A stretch of DNA of 64,000 bases, from positions 2,299,919 through 2,363,918 of the forward strand of contig NC_135188.1 in assembly GCF_041146795.1 (NCBI RefSeq), written 5' to 3'. Position numbers and translations under genes: made by a program. Each line of letters opens with the position of its first letter. Within the stretch, counting starts at the first letter, position 1. Source of the stretch: Maylandia zebra (taxonomy: Eukaryota > Chordata > Actinopteri > Cichliformes > Cichlidae). This document shows positions 24,501-39,500 of this stretch, piece by piece. Under the pieces are notes generated by a model. The model was not told the origin of the DNA. It saw only the letters and a list, made by a program, of their open reading frames with translations, and made no database searches.

Positions 24501-27500
24501 GCTGGGACGGTGGGGTAAATGTTTTGGATACTGTGGTTTGTGTACTCAAATATGCAATAGGTGTTTATTGGGACTAAGAGGATAAAAGAACCTTTTAACC
24601 TTTTGTTCCTTTGCTAATGTCTTTTATTTTTTGCAGAGGTGCACTTACAGTCTCCACACTGGTCAGGAATTTAACCCACTTTGACCTATCAGAGCAGAGC
24701 GCCAGCACAAAAGCGGGTTACCTTCTTCAATAGTAATATATTAGCCATGTTCAAAGGTATCGCTTTGAGGTTTCTGGGGAAAAAGTAATGAAATTTAAAA
24801 TTTAATTGTGTTTTGTTTTTTTGTTGATGGTAATTTTGACTTTTGGCCACAATTTAACTCAAATATTCATATTGTGATTATGACAGAACTTAAATATCCA
24901 TAAATATCCAGTGCTGCCATGATGATCTGCACAAATACTCCTATGGAGTTGCAGAGTTTGTGTGATGTCCCACTGGAACCTGCACACTTTGGTCTTCAGT
25001 GAAAATGTGGGCAACAGTCAGCAGAAGCACACCTGAGAGCGGGAGAGAGAGGCCAACTTATTGGTATTCCAGCCCAGCTTACAAGTATCCATTTTAACAT
25101 GCAGCCATGGTGATCAATATAATTTAAGCAACAGAATTGGACTTGGAGAGTTAGCTTTACCTAATTGGCCTCACTGAAAAATGAGGTTGTGTGGTTTTAT
25201 TAGAGCAGGATCTTGGACCTAAGGAGAGGATGGTGCATGAGTGTGAGAAAGGGAGGGAGAGAAGGGAGGCTACTCATGTTTTGTGCACAGCGTCGCATCA
25301 ATCAACCTTTGCAGCATTCTGCAATTTGCCTTGAAGTCTTTGGACTTTGCTTCAGCTGCGTAAAAGTTTGTGCATATAAGTGTTTGTATGAGGCCAGAGT
25401 CCACATGTCTCATCACTTTATACTCGGCTCATTATGGACCGGTCCAAAGGCTCTGATTTCTGAATGGGCATTCATAACCTTTTGTAAAGCTCGATTGGCT
25501 TTTTTTTTTTTTTTTTTTTTTCTTTGAGGTAGAGAAGGAGGAGAGGTGACGAGGTGTCTTTGTATCAAGCCTGCTTGATTTGGTCTGACCAGACACGACA
25601 CTGAGAGCGTCACGCTAGTTTAAACACATCTTGGCTTTGGAAGTTTGGTCATCCCTGCATGGCTTTGATGTTATCGTACACCAATTATTTCTTATTTTTG
25701 CAGGGCCGGGCTCTCCTGCACTGGGCCTGTGACAGAGGCCACAAGGAGATGGTGTCTTTATTACTACAGCACAAAGCAGAAATCAACATTCAGGCGAGTA
25801 ACACTCTTCCTTTATGTATTCTAAAGAAAGTGTCTTGATAGTAAAAATCTCCTTCAAAGTCAAATGCTGCCTAAACATCACCACAGTTACTATGTGATGT
25901 GAGAATTCTACTTCACGCTCAAGTTCTGAATCTTTGTGATCATTTAATATTAGACTAGTCTTCATGCCATCATCATCATCATCATCATCACAGGAGTCAT
26001 TTTAACATTAAAGAAATGAAACCTGAGTTATTGACAATAATAAAGCTTGGTTAGCAAACGCACTGCGGGAGGTTTATTAAACAGCTCTGCAGAAACTGCA
26101 GGATGACCTCAGATCTAATGCATTTCTATGTTGACTTGTACACAACATGTGGTCATAATGTAGAGAATTTGACATTGTGTGGGATGAGGGCATGGCTACT
26201 CGTTTGTACATGGACAAGTAAACTAAAAGAAAATGGTGACATCTCCTGCATCCCCACTCCCCTCTTTCTTTTTCTCTCCATCCTTTTCAGAAGGTCACCT
26301 TTAATTCACTTTGTGCCACAGACAAATCCCTCAGGGTTTTAGCAGACTGAGTTAGCTGGTAGCTAGCCTAGTGTTTAGGCTCCCTGAGGTTTAGTAGCAT
26401 CCAGGAGGCTTTAGCTTTGGTAAGCTGGCTCAGCTGCACATCGGAGAAATTACTCCTGTTCCCCTGCACGGCGGCATGACACAGTGCAGTGCAACTGAGG
26501 TTTTAACTGTAAGGACGAATCAATTGGAAGTAATCAGGCAAATTGTTTTACGTTGCACAACCCACATAATCAGGACATTTCACAAATGACTTTCTCTTTT
26601 GTGGTCATGCGTGGCTCTTTTGTTTCGAATGCTCGCAGGGAGGTGGTAGATTTGTGTCAAATGGCTCATAAAAGACTTAACAGCAGGATAACTGCAAAAC
26701 ACTTCACTGATGATTTACTGCATATCAGGATAATGACAGCAGAAGAGGATTGATGTATAGATGGAAGCTTGTTTTTTATAAATAAAACAGTCATGTATCC
26801 ATCTTTAAAATAATACATCTAAGTGAGAAGACGCTTCAGCAGTCAAACTGGGGAAACCTCAATCTCTGCCCAGGTCGTCCTAATGGATCGGCTAAATTTG
26901 GGCACGCTGAATTTATTTCATGTTTTATTTGTTTCCTTCTTCCTCCTGAATCAAACGGAATGAAGATGGCGTTAGTGAATGACTCAAAGTGATCACATTC
27001 AGTCTTTAAAATCTACTTTGTGGAAAGATGGGTATAGAAACAAACACATATTTCAGAGGCAGGATGTTGTATCTCGGCACAATCGCAAACTCGCCTGAAT
27101 TCATGTATTCAGGCCACCGGGAATGTTCCACCTGCTCGCCTCTCAGGTACTGCAGCACGTCTGTGCAGGAGGCTGAATATTAAGAAACTGGACCTCAGTG
27201 TCAGAGCTGCTGGAAGCAAATTTATGAGGTGACAAAGAGGTGGCTCAGAGAAAATATAGTCGGCTAAATCATGCCACTGTGTTGCAATGCCAAATTATCT
27301 CACTTTGTGAAGCTTACAGAATAATATGCCTCCCATTAGAACATGCTGGAACATCCTTTTGTTAGTTGGTCGTGGGCTTTACTCAGGAGGGGAGAAAGTA
27401 AGGGAATGATTTTTGTTGCACTGAGGTAATATGGAAAACGTAACAAGTAGTTTTAATGGTTCATTTTTGCTTTGTTTTGGGTGTTTTTAATACAAAAGAA

Positions 27501-30500
27501 ATGTGAGAGGTTGTTCACGAGGGGCAACGGAGGCATGTTTGGGTTGTTTGTAGCCTATTAGTGCGCCCAGTAATCTTTCTCGACCTCTACCAACTGCCGA
27601 GCAACCAGTAAATAAAGATCAAACATGATTTATGCTTAATTTGTTGATTAAAAAAGGGGAGGGGGGCTTGGAGTTAAAAACAAAAGTATTATCATTTGCT
27701 TGGCAGAAGAGGGGAAATCGTTTGAAATTAATCAACTGATTGTTTTAGTGAATTGTTCCCAAACCCTGGTAACCTGCATTAAGGGCTCGTTTGATAGTTA
27801 ATCCAGGATCAAGGCAGGGAGGGACCACAATAGGTAGCTGTCTGTGTTTGAATACACAGATCTGCCACCTGCTAACTGTAGATCAGGTTATGGTGCAGTA
27901 AAACCCGCTGCTCCTCCTCCACAGCATCCCTCGACTAATACACCCAGAGCAAGTGGAGCAAGCGAGACCAACTGGTGGCAAAACAAATGCATTTTAATAG
28001 GAGAAATTAAGACTTTAATATAAATACTAAGGTGGTAAATAAGTATTTAGCAAATTGCAGTTTAGGACTTTCATTACATCCCAACAGTGGGATAAATTGA
28101 TCTAAACAGGAGAAAATTCATTGTAAATTTGTTTAACCTCCGAAGTCTTTCATGGCAGCATTTTTAATTTCTCTTTGCATTTGGGCTGAGTGGGACCTGA
28201 TGAATGTAAAAACAACCACGAAGAATCAGAGTAAATCTGTGCGTTTGATTTTTGTTTCTGAGGAAAAAGATCCACACATGAGGACATTCGCTTTAAATTT
28301 CGATAGAACAGTGGCAGCATGATGTCCTAAGTGGGTATCAGGCCCAAAATTTAGTATTTTGTTCTAGACAACCCAAAATGTGAGGTCCACATATGTGGAC
28401 GCAGGTCCTTGGAGGTTAAATATAATTAGTATTACAAATACCTGAATTATGCTTTGATAAAAACTGGAATCAATCATTTTTTGTCAATTAAAGAACATAT
28501 TACCAATCTGGAAAGCTAGCGGCGAGTCTGCTGACTTAACCCTTTGTGGATTAGTTGTTCAGAGACGTCCTGCCCGGTGCATTGGTCTCTAAATGTAAAA
28601 TAAATAAAAAGCAAACTGTAGCCATGAGGTCTGGGATTGCAGTTCCCTCTTTTGGTCAACCAAAGTCTGCTCAAAGAACACGTGAATACCAGAAAGTCTC
28701 CATAGTCAACAATCTTGTCCCTTACTAAAATATTTTATTTCATTTGCAGATTTGATTATATGCCAACTGATTTGACTTTCTTACTCCATGGGGAGAAAGG
28801 GAAAAATGGTCCTACGTGATCTTGGTTCTAAAATTGATACTTGCCAGTTGTAGGTGTTAAAATAGTCTTTTGATGAAATTCATAACACACTTTGCTAAAT
28901 AAAAGAGAATAAAAGTACTTCTACAGCTGCTGCGTATGAATACACGTTTAAACACAAACGCACAAGCTTTGTCAAAAGAAATCATTCTGAGCACAGGCTG
29001 GTTTAACATTTCAGTCAGCCGACTGGTTTGTATTTTAAAAGGTTCAACAGAAATCATCAGTAACCGTTCACTGTTTTACCACAACACTGTTCTCTCAATA
29101 ATATTACCTCATTGATTCAGTTTGGTTCCTTCAGTTTTAATCTGGAAAAAATAAATCAAAGCAAGACAAACAAGTTTCAGATATTCAGTTACATTGTTCC
29201 CAATCAAGACTTTGGTAATTCTTCTTTTTGTTCACTTTGAAGTTTGGGAATTTGTCCCACACGGCCCCACGTGTGGTCATTCGCTGTCCAGATGCTGTAA
29301 TCTCAAACCCACGGCTAAGCCTCATCGCCCACACAGACAACTTTTGTTTTTTTAGGTGGAAATCCCAAACACTTTAATCTTCCCAGCAACCCTTTGGGTT
29401 GCTACGGAAACACATTTATAAAAGGTGTACTCAGTCGTGGAGGAGGAGTTAAGAAGGTACGGCTTAGGTCCAGACTAGCAGGAATGGTCGGGGTAGACTT
29501 TCACAATGTCGGCCTTAGACTGGGATTACTAAGAGCGTAGGTGACACAGGGAGGATTAGTTTAACAAAGAGGACAGACAGGTGACATGCAGGTGAACCCA
29601 ACGGGCCCTCAATGCGCAACAGGAAGTGAGCATTAAGTTTAGGTGATGGGAGGAAAAATGCAGCCAAAGTTTTAAGCACCATGACTGCATCTCGCATTCT
29701 TTCACTTGCTTTTTGCCTGTCCCTCTGCCTCTCTTTTCCCCTCGCCTCATCACTCTCCCCTCCCACCCAGCCAATGCCACCATCCCCTTCACTCCATCCC
29801 TCTCTGCCTCCGCCTCTACTTTATATTAAAACAACATGATCCATGAGGCAGCGAGGGCGACTCGCAGCACCGCTAATTCTAATTAAACCAGCGTGGTAGC
29901 GTGGCCACGGCAGGGCCCAAGCACTCCCAGTCTATCAGTCTATCGGATAGAAATTCATAACTTAATTGAGGTCAGAGCCTTGAGCCAGCAGAACAAAAGT
30001 CTTCAGCCAGGACCAGCGAGATCAATAGTAATAAATATCTGACTGGGTGGCCTACAATTGGTGGCTGGAGTGCACACAAGTCGCATGCACGCAGCCTGCA
30101 CGTGGGACCTGCAGATGTCTCGTGTGAGAGAAGTTTGGCCTTTGAGACGTTTTATTTTATTTACCTTTTATCTAACTTTTTTTATATTCCAAGAACTGGG
30201 CAGAGCATGCCGCTCGTGTAAAACTGGAAAGGGCACACTGTGGCTTCAAGTCTGTATAGCTGATTTGTAATGACATGGTCTCTCCAAGGATGCATTGATT
30301 TGATATTGTAGTGAGTGGAGTGGGTGGACTTAAACTGAGGTGGATGTTGATTTATTTATTGAGGCCAAACGGTGAATTTGTCTCCATGGGACACCTCGAC
30401 TTTGCTGAATGTCTGGGCCACAGGCCACACTACACTGCTCATCTCCTGTCAGTTCATAAATGCCCCAACTGGAAAAAACCAAATGTGTAGTTATGTCATG

Positions 30501-33500
30501 CATCTTTGTTAAGCCAGTGTAATCTTAACTAATCCACACACCCAGCTTTAATAAGCCTGTCTTAACAGACAGGTGAAGGGCCCTGATGCAGATGATATTC
30601 GGGTCGTAATGTAGACGTGCTTCTGCAAATACACAAGGGTCCATTAGCCTGTAGCCAAATATTCACTCATGCTTCGGAGATCCTCAGTTATGACAGTAAC
30701 CTAAAGCTTTGTCAAAAAAGTGAAAATGATAATGCAACGAAAATGAGTCAGTTATTTATTTATACACACCCACACACAATGCCAAATGTTGGCACTGCGT
30801 TGGAGTAAATCCACAGGTTGAAGGCTTCAAAACTAGTTGCAACTGATGTGTTCATTACGAGATTATTCCAGTTATTTCTTTTCTCCCCTGTACCTCCCAA
30901 AACCTACTGCATTTATCACTCATCTTTTAGTGTTCATAATTTTTCCTTCATAAATTCTCTAACATAATTTTCCGAAGCCGTCCAGTTGCCTAGATTTGAG
31001 TCTGTACCCGGTCCCTGATCTAAACTGTTTTGAATTTAAAGAGCGAATGCATTTTACGTAACCTGCAAAGTCTCACTTTTGAGGAGGTGGACCCCAGAAC
31101 ATCGGCCTTTTACACTTTATTCTAATAAGTTTATAGGAGTAGTGACAAAGATCTACAAAATCCAGGAAAAAGTCATTTTGCTTCTTGGTTTAATAATCCT
31201 GACTTGCTGTGGATGTGCTGCATGTTTAATTAATTTAAAAATATAAAAGGTCAAAATGGAGCATAAATAAAAATTACAGTGCTTACTGAGAAGTGCATGA
31301 CTGCTTTTTCTTCACAATAGAAATATTTTTGGTTTGTGCCAATTCCCTGCTTCACAAATCAAGCGGCACATCTGAAAAACATTTAATTTGAATTTTTCAC
31401 TAAAGCACATCAAACCTGCATCAATATTAAATCTCCCACTGAATTAGCAAAAACATAAACCTCCTTATGGATGTGGTGCCGCTCTACAGCAGCAGAGTCA
31501 TCTGCTGTGGTGTCGGCTGCTCGTGTGATCAAAGCGGCGAATGCGCTCACACACGCCATGGCGGGCTGATTGAAATTCTATGGTGGAGGTATTATTACAC
31601 GTTTGTGTCCCTCCCCTTTCCCAGCACTGCCTCCTATAACTAATGGCTCAGTCAGCCCAGTCATAACAAATATCCAGCAATATTTGTCATAATTGTGTGC
31701 GCGCGTGTGCATGCGTTTCTGTGCATATAATTGTGCAACCTATCCTCCAGAATGTATAGGATAATTAAGAAAATGCACCAAGGTGGGAAAGGTAAGGAGA
31801 GGAAAAAATATATGGAATGAAAATGGATAACACAATAAGGTGAAGGCAGAAAGTGGGCAGAGTAAACAAAGATGCGAGATGGACACTAGTGAGGTCTGAT
31901 AATGTGATGCAACACTGACCTGTTGGAGGGTTCGCCATACTGCCAATATTTGTCTTGCACATTACTGAGTGTATTGGGCTGTTTTTGGCAAAGTCGCAGT
32001 TCAGTCAGCATGATTGCTCGAGGGCACCACTATACAGTATTTTCAGTGTAGCAGAACTTCCAAGTATTTGTATTGCTGGATAAGACAAAATGGAAATGCT
32101 TAGTTGGGTTTGGGCTGCAGCACAATGATGGTATGTTTAGACTGGATGCACTGAACTTGACCTTTAATGGGACACCAGCACCCAGGTTTATCAGATCTGC
32201 TAAAGACTTCCACTGTTGCCATGGTTCTCAGCTGGAAAACGGGGGGGGATTGCCAACTCTGGGTCAGGGACAAGTTGTTGCCCCAAGTGGAGGAGTTAAA
32301 ATATCTCAGATCTTTTTTTCCCAACAATCTGATGGGGCAGACTGGGGCTGCATCTGCAACACGGGCGTTGTACTGGTCAGCTGTAGTGAAGAAAGCTGAG
32401 TGTAAAAGCAGAGCTGTTGACTTTACTGGTCTGTCTGCATCCCTACCCTCGCCTGTGGCCTCTGTCTTAGAGAGAGGGCGGAGAGTCTGAGTAGGACGAC
32501 TAGTTGGCGAGGTGTTCCAGGCACATAACACAGGGAGGAGGACTCGAGGTAAACCCGGGACACACTCTGTCCTGGGAACGCCTCTGCGGTTTCCCCCTCC
32601 CGAGTGAGCTGGGGGAGGTGGCTGGGGAAAGGAAGGTCTGGGCTGCTTAGGCTGCTGCCCCCACAACCTGACCCTGGATGAGTGGATGCATTACTGCTGG
32701 GGTTTTTTCTTTCCCTATAGCCCTGATTATGAAGATATAAATATGACTCTGGGATGTTACTCAAGTGTTGTCTTTTTGTGCATAAAGTAAATCCACGATG
32801 TCCTTTTACCATAATTAACTAAACTCACACATGTTAGCCATTTTCAAGCCAGCCTGAACCGCAGCACGGCTCTGTAAAGGATGCACACAGGGCATCGTTT
32901 CCCGTCACACAGCACTTGTCATCTTAGCAGTCACGCAGTAACCTGGTGTTATAGGATACACATTTGGTACTTGCTGCACATTAGCCGGACTCGATGAAAT
33001 AAAAGCTGTTGCAGTGCGCTGTTAAAAAGAGCCTATCAGACACCGACACAGTTATGAATCTATAATATGAGCACTCAGAAAAGAGCCAGCTGCTTGACAG
33101 TAATGGTCCAGCCTAAAGAGCCATTCCAGCAGGTAACGGTCCTCTTTGCCATCATCAGCTGTTGTTTCTTTCTTATTGGCCACTCACTGGGCCTTGCCTA
33201 CACTCAACTATTTGATTTCCATCGTTCTTAACCGTCCACATAAATTGTCAGGAGCATTAAAGCTGTCCTCGACTGTTGCAGACAGGGGGAGAGGAGAGTG
33301 AGGGAGTGAGAGCTGGATACAGACAGCGAGGGGAGGGGATGGGGTGAGGAGAGAGAATAAACAAAGTAAGTGTTTTGCCTTCCATCAGTCTCCTGCAGTA
33401 CTCAGCTTTATGAGTCCCTCACTCCAAATGCCAGGCCAGAGCCCCCACTGCTTGCCCATTGATTTTCATATTACACTCTTTTATGTATTTATTTATTTCA

Positions 33501-36500
33501 TATATTTCTTTTTAAACATCATCGATGAGCCGCAGGAGGGCCTCTGCCGATGTTAATTCTCAGCCTCAACCCCATCTTCCTTCTCTGATGGCTTTAATGG
33601 AGGCTAAGGTGTCCCATGGGAACAAGCAAGCTTTGCGACATAGGCGGGGCGAGACGTGTGGAGGGGAAGACGTGGATGAAGAGATGGAGATTTGGTGAAA
33701 AGACTTCTTGCCTTTCTCTGTAGCAGAGAGGAAGGAAAATGACTGTTAAAGTTCTTTAATGCTGAAACTGCACATAGATCTACAGACACACTGAAACCCT
33801 TTAACTCATTTAATATCTACGGTCCCTTTTTTATGTCTTTAGGTTTAGCTGCTTGGTGTGATAGCACATATAGAAGTGACAGAGATGGGGAAACCCAGGA
33901 AGCTGAAGGACACTCGCAGAAGGTGTGAAGGGCAGGGAGTTTGGTGTTGGGGCTAATTTGACCGTGGGCGGCAGTGCTCACACACTGAATGGCAAGGTTA
34001 CCTCTCCCAGCTCAGAGAGGAGACCCAGATTCAATTAAGGCTGGGCCTGGTCTGCAGATCCTTTTAACTGGGGGCCTTCCCAGTGCACATGTCAGGAAAA
34101 ACGTCCACAGAAGCATCAGCAGCAAACAAAAGCAGCCACACGGCTGTGTAACGTCTTCAGCTTCACTTAATTTATGGATATTTTAATGTGAGGTAAAGAC
34201 ACCAAAACATTTAAGGGATCCATTGATGCTCATCTTTATATTGCTTTAAAGCATGTTTTAGTTTCTAGTTTCTGCTGTTCGTCGGTTTTTGTCGCTCATT
34301 ATTCGTCACAAATCTGTTAAATTTCATTTGGATAGAACACAAACTGGTGATAAATCAAAGTATAAATATCAGCATACGTATATTCAGCTGTTAATCTGCG
34401 TAACTTTGCACTGCACGGCAGTTTTGCTTTTCCGTCTTGTTTTTGGAGCAGACCACTTATCAGAGGTTTTGCACATCAATCCCTTTATTGTGTAAAGAAT
34501 CAGTCTTTGAATAGATTTGGCTTGAAGGGTAGAAGCGATGCACAGTGCCCAGGACACTGAGTGCTGATTGCATATGTGTTTTGGTAAATGGCTTTCTGCT
34601 GGTTGATATGATTTATATATTGTGCATTTAAGTTGTCCAACAAGTCCAAGGTTTTGGTGGCACAGTAGCTGCTCTAGTCTTAGATGGGACCCGCTGAAGG
34701 AGGATCAGCTTCTCAGTCTGGGCTCTTCTTTCTGATTGATGGCACCTGCTCATCATAATGCTATCTGCTGGAATCTGCATACCAATGATCCCAGCCGCCT
34801 ATCGATTCACCCCTCATCTACCCCACACACACCCTGGAGACCAATACACACACACACACCCACGCGCACACATTCATCCACTCCATCTCCCTCCCCAACC
34901 ACTGTCATTATAAAAGTCAGCAGCTGCTGCTGCATGCATTGATCATAAATCATAATTGCTTCATTTTTCCCTACTTGTTTAATGTTGCTGTCAGGGACAG
35001 TAGGGGGAGAAAAGGAGGAGGCGGAGAAACGGAGGAAGAAAAGCCCAAAGAAAGTTTACTGAGACGCAGAAAAATGAGATTAGAACAGAGAGCTGAAGGA
35101 GGAATGGTCTCCAATCTCTCCGCTGGCATATCGAGTCCTCTGGCCTTTAAAAGAGCAGCAGCCTGACATGTCCGCATTGGCTCAAGAATTTAAGCTGTTT
35201 CCACTTCAGACGTTTTTCCTTTTAAAACCAACTCTGCTCACATTAAAAGAACCAAACTCTGATATAGTGCTAAATGGTGTTTTGTCTTCATGACGGTTTA
35301 TGTAAGTGACCAAAGGCATTGTGTGCTAATAATATGCATCAGTATTTTAGAGATGCTGTTTTATTTGTTGTTTTTTAAATATAAGATAAATGGCGCAGGG
35401 ACTCGGCAGTTCCATTCGTTTCCCCGGCTGAGCTGAGTTTCCACCTCGGACATGTCCCAGATCCCCTCCTCTTAATCCTGGAGTGAAGTTTAGCTTTGGT
35501 TGAATGTTTTGCAGCATCCATTGACAAAAACAAGTTAAATCGTTTTACAGAAATGAACTCAACATCTTTGACCGTCCCCTTCTCTGCAGATAAACGGAGC
35601 TACAGACTTTTATTTGTTCCCTTTTTGACTTTGAGTTGTTTTGACAATCCTGTGCTGATATTTTTAGGAGTGGCTGGTACTTTATGACAGACATGGAAGA
35701 ATAAAATGTATCTGATTTTTTTTTCTTCTTCTTCTTTCCCCACTTTTGAGCACTTTTGGAATAGTTACACTATTTTTGATCTTTTTAAAAGTATGACTAC
35801 ATGCTGCATCTCTGTATTTCCTTAATTCACTCCTCCTCTCATCAATCTTGCTTCACATCATTTGTGTGTTAGAAAATGATAGATTGGTGTGACTGAAATT
35901 CACCAAAATTGCAAGTGTACTGATAGATCAATCCCTACCCATGCGGCTCCTAAACGCATTGCTCCACCCCATTAGGGTGATGCACTACACAGTGCTGGAG
36001 CGCTCCTGCTGCCATTGTGCAAGCAGCTGCTTTATTGAGCACTCTGCTGACATACAGCCCAGCGTTTCTGCATCGCAAGGGGAAACTTTGGATGACATGT
36101 AGAAGCAGAGGTTTGGTGCAACATGCCTTCATAATGGGATGGGAACTTGGGTGCACGAGTGAGGTGGGAGGGGGGCGTGCTAGCTGCAGGTATTGTGGGG
36201 GGGAAGGAGTGTCTCTTCCTGGCTGCTTCCAAAGCAAATGGAAGACAATCCAATTTCCTGTGATTCCATCAAGCCTCCGTCCTGGATCCGGGAGCATTAG
36301 GGAACGCTGAGAGGACAGGCCGCTGACCCCCTCACATGAACATGCAAGAGGCATGTAGGCTGCACACGTGCGCTGGCGTGCTCATCTGTATTGTTAGGTT
36401 TGTTGGCCTGTGTTTTATCAGTCACATATTTTCACTTACGAGCGCACACGCGTCCTTTTATGCTGCCGAACAACAAACTGCAGATTAGCGCTGGAGGCAG

Positions 36501-39500
36501 ATTAGAGCTTAAAGCCGTTACACTTTAATTATAACTGTATTTATGTGCGGCGTGGTCTTTCACTTGGCCCTGGCTGTAAACATCTGCCGCTCTCCCACTG
36601 TGCTCAGTCTTTGTCTCTGTTGTGAACTAAAGGGGAAATTGGTTGCAGCATTATCTTATTTACACAAAATGCCGAGAAGATTAAAACGTGACCCTCTTGC
36701 TGTTAGACGTATGCGCGCATATATAAATGCAGCTATTTTGCTACAGGTCTGCCTGCTCTTCTCCAGACTGTCAGGCTGACACGTTTTCTGCAGTACATCA
36801 CAGGTTGTGATTTGACTCTCAGTCAGACAGCATTGTTGTCTTGGGTTAACCGCTGCACGCTTTCCACGCTGGTGGCGATTTGCATCTGTTCTCTGTGATC
36901 CACCCAGAGGGAATAGAAAGCTCTAATCCAATCAGCAGGTCCCTGAAGTGCTGCCCCTGAGAGATGGAGAGAAACACAACAATAGGATCACTCTGCACTG
37001 GTTTCAGCAGGAGAAGGCAGACGGGAAAGGGAAGGAAGGGAAATGAGGGATTGTAGAGGAGAGGGATTAAGTCTGAAGAAGAGACGAGAGAAACGAACGG
37101 GGGCGAGGCGAGGATGATGGGTGAAGTAAGGAAATGAAATGAGGGAGGTGTGGCTTGGTGTGACAGGAGGTAACAAAACAGGAAAGACTAATGAGTAATT
37201 TTACAATAGTTTGGAACTTTTGTGACTGCAGTGACATGTGAGCTACAAGAGCCTCCTTAGTTTTAATCTTCTTTGAAATGATTCCACTTGGTTCAACTGC
37301 TGCTCTTGTTCTAAGGCCACAGTTTATTACCACGGAGGTGCAAAAGCAGGCTGGAGCAGTGATTTTAAACTGAATCTCCTGGTGATGGTGCCCGTCAGAA
37401 CTGTCTTTTATATCTACAGACACGCAAGGACGCAGTTTCCCCATCGCTGTCCTCAGTCTAACACTTCATACAAGATATCATATCGCTGCCGCTGAGCCTT
37501 TTACCACAAGGATCATCTGTTCAAAGAGCGTACACTCAGATCACACAGATGTTGAGGTCACAAACTCGTGTATCAGATATGATGCACTTGATGTTATAGG
37601 TTAAACACGGTCACTTACAGATGAGATGGATATAAATTTATTTATTTTTTTAAGTGCATGTTTCTGGCTCATCTTTTAAAGGTTTATTTGGTTGGGGCTG
37701 AGTAACAAAGTAGCCATGAAAGGGTGAAATGCAATGAATGTAAATGTAGCCAAAGTCCAGTGTTAATAGACCTTGACCTGTTAAAATCCATACTATGGAT
37801 GAAGGTGCTGGGACATCTACACTTTATACCTGCAGGAGCGGCTTTGGTGTGGAAACGTGTCACGGAGCTCCTAGCAAATAGTTTTTGTGCATCATTTGAG
37901 TTCTTTTTGTTTTAAATGTGTGCACTTTGTGTCTGAGCAGCTGTGGTTCCTAAATGCAGTTAGTTGGTTGTGACATTTCGTACCTCCCAGATATTCACAA
38001 ACTAACTTGAATATAAGGGGAGTGCTACACTTAAATTCAGCGAGCTCTTTAGAATAAACCGAATGTTTAAAGGCTGCACGGTGAGTTGCTTTTTGTTTAA
38101 ATACACCTGTGGCAAAATGACAGAACACCTAAACTCCAGTGTTAACGGCTCCGGCCTGTGTCTTGTCCATATAGTTTGATTTGTATGAGCTTTGACTTAT
38201 TAATTAACACTTCAAACAAGCCACACAATAGTCTGCGAATTATAAAAAATAATTTCCAAATTAGCATCAACGTGAGTGAGAAATGTTCCCTTTCTTCCAC
38301 TCAGACTTTGTAAATCCAGTATTGATGCATCGTTTTCGTAATGGTCACATAAACATTACAACTAAGGTTGGAAACCTGCTGTCAGCTGAGACGCCCACTG
38401 AAAACATCCAGATGAACAGATTCAACCTTTCGGTGATGGGTTTGGATTCGGGTTGATGCTGGATGGGCAGCTATGATTGAAGGGGGTGATGGCTCCCCTT
38501 TAATCTGAGCTTTAGGTTTCAGGTTAACCAGAGCTGGAAACGACCTGCAAGCTGAAAGTTTAGATTTTTCAGGTCACATGTTTCTCAAATCAATATCTCA
38601 TCGTCTTAGAATTCCCCTTTGGTCCAGGCAAACATAAACACGGCACCCTTTGTCCACAAAAAATGTTTAATTTGTATTCAATCAGGTGCGAGTTTCCCTC
38701 TTGAAGTCTGGACAAAGTGACAGCTCACAACTTACTCACAGCAACTGCTGGCAGTATTTCTGTGTTAAGTGGATATTGTTTGAATGTGCACTCAGTGAAG
38801 TCTTGTTTTTGCTGTGTCACAGGTCCTTTGAATTAAACACTTGTTTTTGGCTTTTTACAGGACGATGAAGGACAGACGGCGTTGCATTATGGTAAGAAAG
38901 CATCGTGAACACTTTCCTCGCTGTAAAGCTTTTTGTGCCTATTTTTCAAATTGGCTCATCTCATTCCACATTTATTCTGCACAGACATCATGTTGTCTGC
39001 GTGCGCACTCTCACTTTATTTACAGCAGCTTGTTTTTTTGTGCGCACGCCTTCTTTGACTATATTTTGTTTCAAATTGATCATCTTTGAGTCCTGCTCCT
39101 CCCGCTCTATCCTTTCTATTCCTCACTTATTTTCTGCTGTTTTCCACAAAGTTTGTCATTCCTTCCTTTTTGCTCCTGCGTGTGTGTGTGTTTGTGTGTA
39201 ATAATCACTAGACCTCCCAGAGGAAATCAGCAGTGGTCCTTAGACTCCCCTGACCCCCTCGTGCCCCAACACACATGTCCCTGAGGGGCGTTTCCCATGT
39301 CCTCTGAGCCTCTGTGTGCATGTGGCTGCACCATCTGTCCCTGTGCTTGGTGGCGTTGGAGTGGGCATGCTGGATTACCCACTGGAGATCTGCACACACA
39401 CCCGCACTCACCAGAAGAAGCCCTGAGGATGGGGCATAAAAAGATGACTAATAAACATAAGCGATGAACTCCAAGAGACAAATAGCAGAGAATGAAAATT

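Larger units (their letters stand above)
25794..38860 (+). other. acbd6 intron 6, 13.07 kb, GC-AG type
   Basis: The largest intron here. It starts GCGAGT and ends TTTTTACAG. It contains a (CAT)n run (25968-25991), a TTAA-flanked MITE (28137-28415) and an RTE LINE fragment (32215-32690). Long low-repeat stretches with homeodomain-type words (for example 29873-29887) may be regulatory. No exon or RNA gene recognised. Confidence 0.9.

Noticed and set aside
32100..32666. 188-codon minus-strand open frame
   Set aside because: Lies opposite the RTE LINE fragment, which reads sensibly on the plus strand.
36017..36354. 97- and 134-codon overlapping frames on opposite strands
   Set aside because: Moderately GC-rich intronic DNA without splice context or recognisable protein features.
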